DNA of 64,000 nucleotides, from NCBI GenBank assembly GCA_934617065.1, contig CAKTTY010000007.1, positions 1-64,000 on the forward strand, given 5' to 3'. The notes beneath the pieces were generated by a model. The model did not search any database, was not told the DNA's origin, and was given only the letters and a program-made list of their open reading frames with translations. This DNA comes from an uncultured Eggerthellaceae bacterium (lineage in GTDB: Bacteria > Actinomycetota > Coriobacteriia > Coriobacteriales > Eggerthellaceae). Both the position numbers and the translations under genes were made by a program. Within the stretch, counting starts at the first letter, position 1; each line of letters starts with the position of its first letter. Below, in pieces: positions 36,471 through 45,722 of this stretch.

Positions 36471-37409
36471 CTACCGCTCCACCTGTTCCCCCGAGAAATT
36501 CAGCCCCTGCGTAAGCTCGCGCGCCTGTTCCATGGTGAAATTGCCGGAAACAATTTGGGGAATGTATTCGGTTGCCTGCTCGAGTGCCTGGTTGAACAGG
36601 TCCTGGAAGCTGGCGGTGCTCACTGTTTTCGTGAAGGGATTGATCCACGCAGCGCGCTGATGGTTGTCGAATTCGCTGGCGGTTAGCTCAACGGCACGAT
36701 GGCTCATGGCCTGCACGAACGAATGCTTACGGAACTTGCGCTCGATATTACCCAGCGCGGTGCGCTTGATGCCGCGTGGCGAATGGAACACATGTTGGAT
36801 ACGGCGGAACCCCAAAACGCTTTTCGTGAACAAATCGGGGCTTACCTCTTTACCGTAGGCGTCGTGCACCGCCATGCTAACCAGGTAGGAAATGATGGCA
36901 AGCGTTTGCCTATCGGCTTTCAGGATTTCTTTGTGCGGGTTGAACGAGGCAACGGTTTTGCCTTCGCAGGTCCAGAGCACCATTTCGTCCAAATCGCTTT
37001 CGATGATGGCGTGCACTTCCGACCCATCCTTGTCGCTCAGCCCATCGATGCCAGCATCGCACAGAGCATACTGCTGCGCGTACACCAGAGGATGCTCGGC
37101 TCGGTCGAGCAGGTAATGGCAAAGAAAGCCCGCGATATAGGCCTTCGCCAAAGGGTGGGCGGCTTCTGGCAGGTAGACTAGGCTCTGAGCGAGCGAAAAC
37201 AGCAACGCGCTAGGATCGGCGTGATGCATCAGGTTTCCCAGCTTGTGGTATTTGGCGGTAGTGGGGTTTGCTACACAGTAAAACAGCGGGTCGGGCCCCT
37301 GGTTTCCCAGCAAAAAGGCATTGCGTTCGCGTTCATTGGAAACAACACCAGCGGCCGCTTTAGCAAGAGCTTTGCGACCGAATTGATCGTGAGTGATAAT
37401 CGCTGGCAT
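36471..37409 (-). CDS. Zinc-dependent phospholipase C-family protein
   Basis: A 312-residue protein with the His/Asp pattern of the zinc-dependent phospholipase C/DUF superfamily: THDQF (6-10), LMHHADP, and GFLCHYLLDRAEHPLVY as the metal-binding core. No signal peptide is seen, so it may be cytoplasmic; the substrate is unknown. The start at 37409 follows GAAGGGG. It is divergent from the MFS gene, sharing a 120-base promoter region. Its 3' end adjoins the truncated ATPase, showing a deletion or insertion boundary there. Confidence 0.78.
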   Translation of the reverse strand: MPAIITHDQFGRKALAKAAAGVVSNERERNAFLLGNQGPDPLFYCVANPTTAKYHKLGNLMHHADPSALLFSLAQSLVYLPEAAHPLAKAYIAGFLCHYLLDRAEHPLVYAQQYALCDAGIDGLSDKDGSEVHAIIESDLDEMVLWTCEGKTVASFNPHKEILKADRQTLAIISYLVSMAVHDAYGKEVSPDLFTKSVLGFRRIQHVFHSPRGIKRTALGNIERKFRKHSFVQAMSHRAVELTASEFDNHQRAAWINPFTKTVSTASFQDLFNQALEQATEYIPQIVSGNFTMEQARELTQGLNFSGEQVER

Positions 37410-37447
37410 ATATACCCCTTCGTTTCTTTACGGATATTTTAGATATC

Positions 37448-37469
37448 CCGTATACATGCACCGTATACT
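37448..37469. promoter_or_regulatory. Divergent promoter with direct repeats CCGTATAC
   Basis: CCGTATAC occurs at 37448-37455 and 37461-37468, 13 bases apart. The second copy overlaps TATACT (37464-37469), a likely -10 box for the MFS gene. A regulator bound to both could control both divergent genes. Confidence 0.4.
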
Positions 37470-37529
37470 GGTGTGCGTTTTATGATGCGTCCAAACGGGC
37501 GTGTGTTCAAGGACGAAAGGGTAACGATT

Positions 37530-38762
37530 ATGGCGTTTGGGCTCACTAAAAAAGAGCTGAGCTGGGTTCTTTACGATGTGGGCAATTCGGCCTTCGTCAT
37601 GCTTTCCACGGCGTTGATTCCCGTGTATTTTGCCTCTATCGCCGACCCGGGTTCTTCGGTGGTGGTTGCTTGGGGCTATGCCGAAACGGTTGCCTCGTTG
37701 GTTCTTGCCCTGCTCATGCCCGTGCTGGGCAGCCTTGCCGACTTGGCAGGCAACAAGAAGAAGTTTTTGGTTGGCTTTGCGGGTACCGGCGCGGTTGCCT
37801 GTGCTGCATTGGGCATTCCCGAACATGCGCTTGCTTTTTTGGTCGTATATGTAATTGCCGCTATTATGCTGAACGGCTCAATGGTGTTCTACGACGCTTT
37901 CCTGGTGGACGCCACCACTGAAGAGCGCTACGACAAGGTCTCTTCCCACGGTTACGCCTGGGGTTACATCGGCTCGTGCATCCCGTTCATAGCATGCTTG
38001 GCAGTGGTTCTGGGGGGATCGAGCTTTGGCATCGATGCGAAGCTCGGCATGAAGATCGCGTTCATCATCACCGCCGCATGGTGGGTGGTCTTTACGGTGC
38101 CCGTCGCCAAGAACGTGAAGCAGTTGCACGGCAAAAAGCGCTCCGACCATGTGCTGCGCACCACTATTTCCGGCTTGAAGGGAACGGTGAAGAGCATCGT
38201 GAAGGACAAGCGCCTGTTGTTCTTCATGCTGGCGTTTTTCTTCTACATCGACGGCGTGCATACGGTAATCAAGATGTCCACCAGCTACGGCACCGATTTG
38301 GGCATCGACTCGACGCAGCTGGTGTTGGCGCTGCTGGTAACCCAGTTTGTGGCGTTTCCTTCCGCAATCGCTTATGGCAACCTGGCGAAACGCTTTGGAA
38401 CTAAGCGCATGCTGAAGGTGGGCGTGCTCGCGTACTTCTTTATCGTGCTATTTGCGGCATTCTTCTTGAAGAGCGCGGTGGAATTCTGGATCCTGGCAAT
38501 TTGCGTTGGCCTGTTCCAGGGCGGTATCCAGGCGCTTTCGCGTTCAGAGTACGGCAAACTCATTCCAAAGGAGCGTGCCAACGAGTACTACGGGTTCTTC
38601 GACATCTTTGGCAAGTATGCTGCCGTTATGGGCACTTTCCTGGTAAGCGCCTTTACCCAACTTACGGGAAGTTCTTCGCTGGGCGTGCTTTCCATCGCCC
38701 TGCTGTTCATTGTGGGATTCCTGTTCCTGCGCGCTATGCCGCCCATGCTGGGGGATAGCTAG
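37530..38762 (+). CDS. MFS transporter, UMF1/Atg22-like
   Basis: A 410-residue protein with 12 hydrophobic helices. ATG 37530 follows GAAAGGG. The N-terminus WVLYDVGNSAF and the FFIYIDGVHTVIKM-type segment (here FFYIDGVHTVIKMSTSYG) are typical of the Atg22/UMF1 branch of the major facilitator superfamily. Relatives export amino acids from vacuoles in yeast; bacterial substrates are unknown. The segment GLFQGGIQALSRSEYGKLIP is strongly conserved in the family. Confidence 0.88.
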   Translation: MAFGLTKKELSWVLYDVGNSAFVMLSTALIPVYFASIADPGSSVVVAWGYAETVASLVLALLMPVLGSLADLAGNKKKFLVGFAGTGAVACAALGIPEHALAFLVVYVIAAIMLNGSMVFYDAFLVDATTEERYDKVSSHGYAWGYIGSCIPFIACLAVVLGGSSFGIDAKLGMKIAFIITAAWWVVFTVPVAKNVKQLHGKKRSDHVLRTTISGLKGTVKSIVKDKRLLFFMLAFFFYIDGVHTVIKMSTSYGTDLGIDSTQLVLALLVTQFVAFPSAIAYGNLAKRFGTKRMLKVGVLAYFFIVLFAAFFLKSAVEFWILAICVGLFQGGIQALSRSEYGKLIPKERANEYYGFFDIFGKYAAVMGTFLVSAFTQLTGSSSLGVLSIALLFIVGFLFLRAMPPMLGDS

Positions 38763-38790
38763 AAAACCTTTCGGCGTCGGATCGGGGGCG

Positions 38791-38970
38791 CTATTCCTCG
38801 TCGAAAAACTCCGTATCGGTATCCTTCTCCCCGCGATCTTTGAAGGTTTTGCGTGTGCGGTATTCCAAAATTGCCGCAATGATGGTGGTAAGAACCAGGC
38901 ATGCCACAATAAGGCAGCCGATGCCTTCGATGGTTTCAAACAGGAAATGATAGAGCTCGGCGAAGTCCAT
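38791..38970 (-). CDS. Small single-pass membrane protein (59 residues)
   Basis: A short minus-strand gene between the MFS gene and serS. ATG at 38970 follows GAGAGGAA at good distance. The product begins MDFAELYHFLFETIEG, has one hydrophobic helix (about residues 17-38) and a charged tail ending in DTEFFDEE. No family recognised. The layout (short helix, basic then acidic tail) is that of small membrane regulators. Confidence 0.65.
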   Translation of the reverse strand: MDFAELYHFLFETIEGIGCLIVACLVLTTIIAAILEYRTRKTFKDRGEKDTDTEFFDEE

Positions 38971-39101
38971 GGGTTCCTCTCACGGATTTGTTCATTGCGC
39001 GAACGGGTAAGCCGCCTGCGCGTGCTAGGTGAATAAGAGTATACTAGCGCTACTGTTTTCAAACGGAAACATACCGTATAAAGCACGTCGAAAGGGCAGT
39101 C

Positions 39102-40385
39102 ATGCTAGACATTCGGTTCGTCCGCGAACATCTTGATGAAGTCGCTACTGCGATGCAGAATCGCAATCATACGTGGGATTCTGCGCGCTTCCAGGAATTG
39201 GACGAGTCACGTCGTGCTTCAATTGCTAAGGAAGAAGAGCTTCAGGCAAAGCGCAACGCTATCTCCAAGTCCATCGGCAAGTTGATGGGCGAAGGCAAGA
39301 AGGAAGAAGCCGAGGCTGCTAAGGCTGAGGTTTCCGAGCTCAAGAACCAGATCGCTCAGTTTAGCGCTGAGCGCGCTGCAGCTGACGAAGGCCTGCGCGA
39401 TATGCTCATGTCCACGCCGAACATGCCAGCTGATTCCACCCCAGTTGGCAAAGACGAAAACGACAACCCCGAGGTTCGTCGCTGGGGCACCCCGCGCAAC
39501 TTCGAGGCGGAAGGCTTCGAAATGAAGCCTCATTGGGACTTGGGCGCAGAGCTTGGCATCATCGACGCCGAGCGTGCCGTAAAGCTCGCAGGTAGCCGCT
39601 TTGTGCTGCTGGGCGGCTTGGGTGCTCGTCTTGAGCGCGCGCTCATCAATTTCATGGCCGACACGCACACCTCCCGTGGTTACAAGGAATGGTGGTGCCC
39701 GGCTATGGCCAATGCCACCACGCTTACTGGTACCGGCCAGCTTCCTAAGTTCGAAGACGACCTGTTCAAAACCCGCGAAGGTATGTACCTCATTCCTACG
39801 GCAGAGGTGCAGCTCACCAATATCCATTCTGGCGAAGTGCTTGAGGCAAGCGAATTGCCCCTGAAGTACTGCGCCTTCACGCCTTGCTTCCGTGAAGAGG
39901 CTGGTTCTGCTGGACGCGACACCCGCGGCCTTATCCGCGTGCACCAGTTCGACAAGGTGGAAATGGTTAAGTACGCAAAGCCTGAAGAAAGCTACGACGA
40001 TCTGGAGTCCATGGTTGCTGATGCTGAGAATATTCTGCAGCTTTTGGGCCTGCCTTATCGCGTAATCAGCCTTTGCACCGGTGACATCGGATTCTCCGCC
40101 GCCAAGACCTACGACCTGGAAGTTTGGTTACCTTCCTACAACGCCTACAAGGAAATTTCCTCCTGCTCCAACTGCGAGGATTTCCAGGCACGTCGTGCCA
40201 ACATCAAGTATCGTGACCCTGAAAACTTCAAGGGTTCGCGCCTTGTTCACACGCTCAATGGCTCTGGCTTGGCGGTTGGCCGTACCATGGCTGCCGTTAT
40301 CGAGAACTATCAGCAGGCAGATGGCTCCATCAAGGTGCCTGATGTTCTGGTTCCCTACATGGGCGGTATTGAGGTTATCCGCTAA
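39102..40385 (+). CDS. serS: Seryl-tRNA synthetase
   Basis: Class II aminoacyl-tRNA synthetase, 427 residues. An N-terminal coiled-coil arm (about 30-100) precedes the catalytic core with motif 2 ([20 protein letters not shown]) and motif 3 ([20 protein letters not shown]). ATG 39102 follows AAAGGGC. TATACT near 39039 may be its -10 box. No T-box leader is seen in the 130 bases upstream. Confidence 0.97.
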   Translation: MLDIRFVREHLDEVATAMQNRNHTWDSARFQELDESRRASIAKEEELQAKRNAISKSIGKLMGEGKKEEAEAAKAEVSELKNQIAQFSAERAAADEGLRDMLMSTPNMPADSTPVGKDENDNPEVRRWGTPRNFEAEGFEMKPHWDLGAELGIIDAERAVKLAGSRFVLLGGLGARLERALINFMADTHTSRGYKEWWCPAMANATTLTGTGQLPKFEDDLFKTREGMYLIPTAEVQLTNIHSGEVLEASELPLKYCAFTPCFREEAGSAGRDTRGLIRVHQFDKVEMVKYAKPEESYDDLESMVADAENILQLLGLPYRVISLCTGDIGFSAAKTYDLEVWLPSYNAYKEISSCSNCEDFQARRANIKYRDPENFKGSRLVHTLNGSGLAVGRTMAAVIENYQQADGSIKVPDVLVPYMGGIEVIR

Positions 40386-40401
40386 AGGATAGCCCGAAGG
40401 C

Positions 40402-41025
40402 ATGGCGGAAAAGAACACAAGCAAGCGTCCCTCAGTGGTAGGGCGCAAAACGAAGGCTTCAAACGCTTCGGTGCCTAGCGCTTCCGCGGGCAAATCCGAA
40501 GGCTTGCTTCAAGATTCTTCGAAGGGCGCGGCACATCCCATGCCGCGTCCTTCTATTCCCGAGGGCAAGAAGGCAAAGCCTTCCCTGAACGTGGAAACCG
40601 ATTCGGTTTCCGAGAAGACGGGAACGCCTCGCATGAGCGCCAAGGCGAAGAGCCGCAAGCGCCGTCTTTCACGACGCTTTGTCATAATTGGCTGCTCCAT
40701 CGTTGCGGTGCTGGCAATCGCCACGGGGTTGCTTTCATGGAATCAGTGGCTCCGCTACGACGATGCGGCCGATATCCAGGGAACGTGGGTTATCGACGGT
40801 AGCAGCGCAACCATCACCGTTACCGATTCCGAGATCAAGATGAGCGACGACGTCTCGTATTCGTATTCCCTTGATACGTTCAACAAGACCATCAGCTTTT
40901 CATTCGGCAAATACACAGGCTCAGGTTCGTATGCGTTTTCGCCTGAGCGAGATACGCTTGTCATCACCGAAGAAAACCCTGATAGCGAACAGGGAAAAAC
41001 CTCGACCAAACTGGTGAAACAGTAA
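40402..41025 (+). CDS. Membrane-anchored extracellular protein of unknown function
   Basis: A 207-residue protein. Residues 1-95 are disordered and rich in Lys, Ser and Pro, ending in RKRRLSRR before one membrane helix (about 93-113). Residues 120-207 form a small beta-rich domain (GTWVIDGSSATITVTDSEI, YSLDTFNKTISFSFGKYTGSG) similar to lipocalin-like or DUF5640-type domains outside the membrane. It starts 16 bases after serS and overlaps the next gene by one base (TAATG). Confidence 0.75.
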   Translation: MAEKNTSKRPSVVGRKTKASNASVPSASAGKSEGLLQDSSKGAAHPMPRPSIPEGKKAKPSLNVETDSVSEKTGTPRMSAKAKSRKRRLSRRFVIIGCSIVAVLAIATGLLSWNQWLRYDDAADIQGTWVIDGSSATITVTDSEIKMSDDVSYSYSLDTFNKTISFSFGKYTGSGSYAFSPERDTLVITEENPDSEQGKTSTKLVKQ

Positions 41026-41474
41026 TGTGCCGGTCGGGGTCGAACGAGGGGGCGTGCTCCGAGGAGCTGCCCCTTCGTGCTTTACGGGTGCGCGTGCGCC
41101 CCGATAGGGTGGAGGTTGAAGTGGCGGTGGCAGCCGGGCGCTATGCGCAAACAGACTCCGAGCTGATAGCGGAGTGCATGCGCTGTGTGCCAACGCTTGG
41201 GCAGCACGCGTGTCGTAATAGCGTGGGCCCCGTGTTTGCTTCGGTAATGAGGAACACCTCCACTCCGCATCTTCTTGAGCATTTGATCATCGATGCCCAA
41301 ACTCGAGCCGCAAAAGACCCCAATAGGGTCTTTACGGGCACAACGCAATGGAGCGCGGGGGATGATCTTGTGGCGCATGTTGCTTTTTCCTATGAGGACG
41401 ATTTGGTGGCGCTCGATGCGCTCAATCAATCACTCACATTCTTAAATGGCGTGCTTATCCGCCAACGTGGCTGA
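41025..41474 (+). CDS. Conserved hypothetical protein, possibly cyanophycin-synthetase-N-like
   Basis: A 149-residue protein coupled by a one-base overlap to the preceding gene. The segment STPHLLEHLIIDAQTRA followed by TQWSAGDDLVAHVAFSYEDD and ALDALNQSLTFLNGVL resembles the N-terminal domain of cyanophycin synthetases (HxxEHxALELQ pattern), here without any ATP-grasp or Mur-ligase part. The similarity is weak. A D-Ala-D-Ala ligase (also ATP-grasp) lies 255 bases downstream. Function unknown. Confidence 0.6.
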   Translation: MCRSGSNEGACSEELPLRALRVRVRPDRVEVEVAVAAGRYAQTDSELIAECMRCVPTLGQHACRNSVGPVFASVMRNTSTPHLLEHLIIDAQTRAAKDPNRVFTGTTQWSAGDDLVAHVAFSYEDDLVALDALNQSLTFLNGVLIRQRG

Positions 41475-41729
41475 TATTGGCCCCATTTCTCCTTTAAGAT
41501 AATAAAGTGAAGCGCATGTTGGAGCTGATGGCTGGGGCATCTGCGAATGTTCTGTCCGCACGCTCTTCGCTGCTGTGGCTCCGGTTCCGGAAGCTTTATG
41601 CGCTTCGTTTCTTGCTCCATTGGCGAAGGCTCGTTTTGCCTGTTGGGCAAGAAGATACATCGAAGTTCGCATCGCGCCTATGGGGCCTGCTGCTGGTGGG
41701 TTTCCAATCGGCCTGTTGAAAGGACGAAA

Positions 41730-42707
41730 ATGAAAATCGCGGTACTTATGGGAGGCTCTTCTGCTGAGCGAGACGCCTCATTGGAAAATGGCAAGCGTAT
41801 CATTGCCGCCTTGGAAGAGGCCGAGCATACTCCCGTTGCCATCGACGTGTCGGAAGACTTGGTGGCAACGCTTCGAGCCGAACGCCCCGATGCTTGCATC
41901 GTTGCAGTGGCGGGCAAAATGGGCGAAGACGGCACCTTGCAGAGCTTGCTGGATTTCTTGGGCATTCCCTATGTGGGTTCTGGCTCCGAGGTGTGTCGAT
42001 CGGTTGCCGATAAAAGCCTGCTTTCTGCCCATATGCAGGCAGCATGTGACTTTTCCGGCGAGCAAACCGTAGCTTCATGGCCGCAGGGCTTCTGCTTTTC
42101 GAAGGTTGCGTTTGACGAACTGGGTGCATTTGGCGCCGTCGATCTGTTCGAGGACCGCATTCCCGGCGGTTATCCTTTGGCGGTAAAGCCCGCATGCGAA
42201 GGCCTTGCTTATGGCGTGCACAAGGCAAACGACAAAGAGGAATTGCGCGATGCTCTTCGCGATGCGTTCACTTTTGACGATAAGGTGATCGTCCAGCAGT
42301 GGGTTGAGGGCGTTGAGCTTTCAGTGTGCATTTTGGGGTCCGGCTGGGATGCTCATGCTCTGCCGCCTGTTGAAATCGTCCCGCGCAAGGGGCTGTATCT
42401 TACCGATGCTCGTCTAGGCAGCGATGCGGTCGATTTTTATGCACCTGTACGCTTGGAATCGCTTTCCCATGACGAATCGACGGCCCAGGCTATCCGTTCT
42501 GAAATCGAGCGTGCGGCGCTTGAGGTTTACCGCGCGTTTGGCATGGAGGGCTATGGGTGCGTCGACCTTATCTGGGACGGCGCTCAAGCGCAGGTTCTTG
42601 AGGTTAACGTAACTCCGAGCCTGGCAGAACGGTCCGTGTTCTCCGCTGCCTGCGAGGCGTCAGGGCTTTCTGTTCCTGCTGTGCTTGACAGGCTGATAGA
42701 GGAGTAA
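41730..42707 (+). CDS. ddl: D-alanine--D-alanine ligase family protein
   Basis: ATP-grasp ligase that makes the D-Ala-D-Ala dipeptide of peptidoglycan. ATG 41730 follows GAAAGGACG and gives 325 residues; a longer in-frame ORF reaching 41547 lacks a start signal. Visible are the N-terminal MGGSSAERDASLENG, the PYVGSGSEVC substrate loop, the ATP-grasp VKPACEGLAYGVHKA and the metal-binding EVNVTPSL. The usual Ser-Tyr-Asp substrate triad cannot be confirmed by eye, so D-Ala-D-Lac specificity is not excluded. Confidence 0.9.
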   Translation: MKIAVLMGGSSAERDASLENGKRIIAALEEAEHTPVAIDVSEDLVATLRAERPDACIVAVAGKMGEDGTLQSLLDFLGIPYVGSGSEVCRSVADKSLLSAHMQAACDFSGEQTVASWPQGFCFSKVAFDELGAFGAVDLFEDRIPGGYPLAVKPACEGLAYGVHKANDKEELRDALRDAFTFDDKVIVQQWVEGVELSVCILGSGWDAHALPPVEIVPRKGLYLTDARLGSDAVDFYAPVRLESLSHDESTAQAIRSEIERAALEVYRAFGMEGYGCVDLIWDGAQAQVLEVNVTPSLAERSVFSAACEASGLSVPAVLDRLIEE

Positions 42708-42829
42708 CGGCGTAATCTATATTTCACCTCGGCAACAAGAGTGCCAGGTGAACGGTTCTGCCGCCTGAAGGCTGGCAGCGCCTTTATAATGACGGTATTG
42801 CAACCAATCTTTTGGGAAAGGTGTTCTAT

Positions 42830-43414
42830 ATGGGCAAGTTCGCAACATTTCTTATCGGTGGCGCTGTTGGTGCTGTAGCAGGCCTGCTTCTTTCGCCCCG
42901 TTCCGGCGCGGAAAACCGTGCGCTTTTGAGTGAAGTCGCAAACGAAAAGTGCGGCACTGTTTCCTGCCCGCCTCAGCTGCAGGAAAAGGCTGGTCAGTTT
43001 GTGGAAGCTGCTGCATCCACCTCCACCAAAGTAATCAATACCGTGGTAGACAACGGCGCTGAGGCTCGCAAGGTTGTTTCCGATCGCGTTCAGAAGTTCG
43101 CTCCTGCGCCGGTTCAGGCGTTCGACACCAATGGCGACGAGCTTCGTCAGAAGATCGATGCTGCTCGCGAGCGTATTGCAACCCAGGTTGCCAAGAACGC
43201 TGAAGCTGCGCGTGATGCTGCGGTAGACAAGGTTCCTGCTGTGCTCGATGCCGCTGCAGTGGCAAAGGAAACCGCTACGGGCGCTGCTCAGCATGCTGCC
43301 GAGGCTGTTCAGGGTGCTGCTGCAACCGCAGCCGATGCTGCCAAGGAAGCTGCCGGTACTGCTCAGCATGCAGCTGCCGCAGTGGCCGAAAAGGTCCGTC
43401 CTTCCGACAAGTAG
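42830..43414 (+). CDS. YtxH-domain protein with Ala-rich helical tail
   Basis: A 194-residue protein from ATG 42830 (GGGAAAGG upstream). The N-terminus KFATFLIGGAVGAVAGLLLSPRSG is the YtxH signature: one glycine-rich membrane helix followed by the LLLSPxSG motif. The remainder is a long Ala/Lys/Glu helix with repeats such as AAQHAAEAVQGAAATAADAA, like LEA or apolipophorin-type coils. YtxH proteins are linked to general stress. TATAAT at 42785-42790 is a likely -10 box. Confidence 0.8.
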   Translation: MGKFATFLIGGAVGAVAGLLLSPRSGAENRALLSEVANEKCGTVSCPPQLQEKAGQFVEAAASTSTKVINTVVDNGAEARKVVSDRVQKFAPAPVQAFDTNGDELRQKIDAARERIATQVAKNAEAARDAAVDKVPAVLDAAAVAKETATGAAQHAAEAVQGAAATAADAAKEAAGTAQHAAAAVAEKVRPSDK

Positions 43415-43496
43415 TACACGGTTCGGTGACGCTTCGTTTGCTGCAAGGATTTGCGATTACTGTAGAACAAGAACATGCGGTCCTTCGGGACTGCGG

Positions 43497-43523
43497 GAAC
43501 GGCGGTTTGCACCGCCGTTCTTT
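43497..43523 (+). terminator. Terminator between the YtxH and PRC-barrel genes
   Basis: GAACGGCGGT and ACCGCCGTTC form a perfect 10-bp stem with a TTGC loop, followed by TTT. It may be only partial, since the next gene starts 34 bases on. Confidence 0.75.
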
Positions 43524-43556
43524 ATACCTGCGGGTTATATACGAAAGGAATGCTCG

Positions 43557-44378
43557 GTGAAGAAAAGCGAATATCTTATCAGCGAGCTTCGTGGTGTGCC
43601 GGTCTACGAGCCGGGGAAGAAGGGAAAGCCTTCTAAGCGTGTGGGCAAGGTGCACCATTTCGTATTTCACCCGAAGGCACGTCGCGTGGTCGGATTCACG
43701 GTAAAGCGTCCCGATATTGCGCTTATGGCCCACAGGTCCGACCTTTTTGTGGCCCTCGATGGCTTCGAAATCGAAGAAGGCCATATCCTTATCGACCCTA
43801 AAAGCTCTTCTGTTGGCAAAGCTGCCTGCAAACATCTGGGCGTTTCCTGGGATGAATGCATTATGTGGCAGGGTCTCCCGCTTCTAACCGAAGCGGGCGA
43901 TCGTTGCGGGTTCGTGGGCGATGTTCGTTTTGCCAGCGCCGATGGTGCCGTTAAGGTCGTTTCGGTCGATAGGGGCAAAACTGCCGATATCCTGTTGGGC
44001 TACACCGATATCCCTGCTTCTCTGGTGAAGGGTTTCAAATTGGGGGTCGGCGATAGGCTCAACAATGAAGATGGCGAAGATTTCCTTCGTGGTGCCATCG
44101 TCGTTTCGCCTGAAGTACTCGATATGGCGCCCGAAGGCGGCCTGGCGGAAAAGGCCGGTTCGGCAAGTGCTGTGGTGAACGACGAGGCCTCGCGTGCTGC
44201 GGCAAATGTTTCTGCCAAAGTGAAGCCCGCCGCAGCGGAGGCAGCCCATAAGGCGGGCGAAGCGGTTAACGACGGCGCTTACAAGCTGGGCGTTCAGCTT
44301 TCCAAGACCAAGGGTATGTTCTCGAATTTCAAAGAAGAGTATCGTCGAGCTCGCAATGGCGAGGATAGCGAGGAATAA
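43557..44378 (+). CDS. PRC-barrel domain protein
   Basis: A 273-residue protein starting at GTG 43557 after AAAGGAA; an in-frame ORF to 43248 overlaps the YtxH gene and is rejected. The first about 185 residues hold two PRC-barrel units (SELRGVPVYEPG, VGKVHHFVFHPKARRVVGFTV; then GFVGDVRFASADGAVKVV, VSVDRGKTADILLG). The C-terminus is an Ala-rich helix related in composition to the YtxH tail (KVKPAAAEAAHKAGEAV). Its stop overlaps the start of the VTT gene by one base. Confidence 0.8.
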   Translation: MKKSEYLISELRGVPVYEPGKKGKPSKRVGKVHHFVFHPKARRVVGFTVKRPDIALMAHRSDLFVALDGFEIEEGHILIDPKSSSVGKAACKHLGVSWDECIMWQGLPLLTEAGDRCGFVGDVRFASADGAVKVVSVDRGKTADILLGYTDIPASLVKGFKLGVGDRLNNEDGEDFLRGAIVVSPEVLDMAPEGGLAEKAGSASAVVNDEASRAAANVSAKVKPAAAEAAHKAGEAVNDGAYKLGVQLSKTKGMFSNFKEEYRRARNGEDSEE

Positions 44379-45199
44379 TGGGCGGCGTTTCCAAGGAAAC
44401 CGTTTCCGCATTCGGACACGAAATTAAGAAGAGCGATTTGTTCAAGCTTGTTGGCTTGGTGTGCTTTATTGCTCTGGTGTTTGGCGTTGTGGCTGCGTTG
44501 TGGCCAAGCCTCTCTCTTATTTTCGAACCCGACGGCCTTGATCAAATGATCGAGAGCATCCAGAGCCAGGGTCCTGTGGGCGTTTTCATCTTGCTCGGCC
44601 TTCAGTTGTTGCAGATCATCGTTGCATTCATCCCCGGCGAAGTGGTGCAGGTTGCTGCGGGCATGCTCTATGGCCCCCTGTTCGGCACGCTCATCATATT
44701 GCTTGGCTGCGTCATTTCCAGCTCTCTTATCTACATGTTGGTTCACAAGCTGGGAGCTCCCTTTGTTCGGGCCATGGTGGACGAAAAGCACTTGGTGAAG
44801 TTCTACGAGTTTGAGCGCTCGGGGAAATTGAATCTTATCGTGTTCGTGCTTTTCCTTATTCCCGGCATGCCAAAAGACGTGTTCACGTATCTGATTCCCC
44901 TAACCAATATGCGCATGCGCGCGTTCTTGGTCCTTTCGACCGTGGGGCGAATTCCCGGCGTTATTATCTCCACGTATGCCGCTGCCGGCTTGGCGGAGGG
45001 CGATATTACCACGAGCCTTATCATTTTCGGCGTTGCTGCCGTGCTCATGATCCTGGGCATTCTTTTCCGTGACAGGATTATGTGTGTGCTGGGTACCCAG
45101 CGTGCGCTTCATAAGATGGATAAAGAACGCGAAGAAAAGCAGGTAGAGGAAACCTTGCGCGAATCTCTTCAGCAGGAAGACGAAAAGAGAGCAGAGTAG
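44378..45199 (+). CDS. TVP38/TMEM64-family (VTT domain) membrane protein
   Basis: A 273-residue protein with five or six hydrophobic helices. The VTT/SNARE-associated core includes IIVAFIPGEVVQVAAGMLYG, GPLFGTLIILLGC and FLIPGMPKDVFTYLIPLT. Bacterial DedA/TVP38 proteins help flip undecaprenyl phosphate or other lipids. The C-terminus is charged and helical. Starts within the PRC-barrel stop codon (TAATG), so translation is coupled. Confidence 0.85.
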   Translation: MGGVSKETVSAFGHEIKKSDLFKLVGLVCFIALVFGVVAALWPSLSLIFEPDGLDQMIESIQSQGPVGVFILLGLQLLQIIVAFIPGEVVQVAAGMLYGPLFGTLIILLGCVISSSLIYMLVHKLGAPFVRAMVDEKHLVKFYEFERSGKLNLIVFVLFLIPGMPKDVFTYLIPLTNMRMRAFLVLSTVGRIPGVIISTYAAAGLAEGDITTSLIIFGVAAVLMILGILFRDRIMCVLGTQRALHKMDKEREEKQVEETLRESLQQEDEKRAE

Positions 45200-45200
45200 C

Positions 45201-45575
45201 ATGGCCGGCAGGGAACAGGAGCCAATTGCGTATTCTTCGGAATCGCAACCAGGGGGCTCTGCTCAGGCCGCTGAAGCGTTTCGTGCTTCCCCCGTGCAGC
45301 CGCACTATGCCGCCCCGCTCGCTTCGCGTGACCATGTGGCGGCTGGGTTTCTGGCGTTACTCCTTGGCGTTTTCGGCGTTCATAAGTTCTATTTGGGCTA
45401 CAATGCCCAAGGCTTCACGTTGCTTGCCCTTACTGTTATCGGTGGGCTTTTCACCTTCGGAATAGCCACGGGGGTTGTTTGGATTGTCTCGGCGATAGAA
45501 GCTATTGCTTATTTCTCGAAAAGCCAGAGTGAGTTCGAGCAAATTTACGTGTATGGCAAACGTGAATGGTTTTAG
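45201..45575 (+). CDS. TM2-domain membrane protein
   Basis: A 124-residue protein. After a 45-residue polar N-terminus comes the TM2 domain: two helices with the GVFGVHKFYLGYNAQG turn and ending in EAIAYF. It begins one base after the VTT gene stop. Function of TM2 proteins is largely unknown. Third gene of the PRC-VTT-TM2 unit. Confidence 0.85.
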   Translation: MAGREQEPIAYSSESQPGGSAQAAEAFRASPVQPHYAAPLASRDHVAAGFLALLLGVFGVHKFYLGYNAQGFTLLALTVIGGLFTFGIATGVVWIVSAIEAIAYFSKSQSEFEQIYVYGKREWF

Positions 45576-45722
45576 CCCTTTAGGCTTCGCTGAGCGGCCT
45601 TCTGTTTCTTGTACGGCGAGAAATGATTGAGAGTTCGTTCATATTTGCGAAGCTTTTTGCTTGGAAGATGTTGCCTATGGGGTTTATCGCGCGATGTCGC
45701 TATGTCTGCGTCGATAGCACGA

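Noticed and set aside
38971-39101. T-box leader of serS
   Set aside because: The interval is too short and lacks the T-box core sequence.
41507-41719. 70-codon ORF before ddl
   Set aside because: No ribosome site and no recognisable features; more likely leader sequence.
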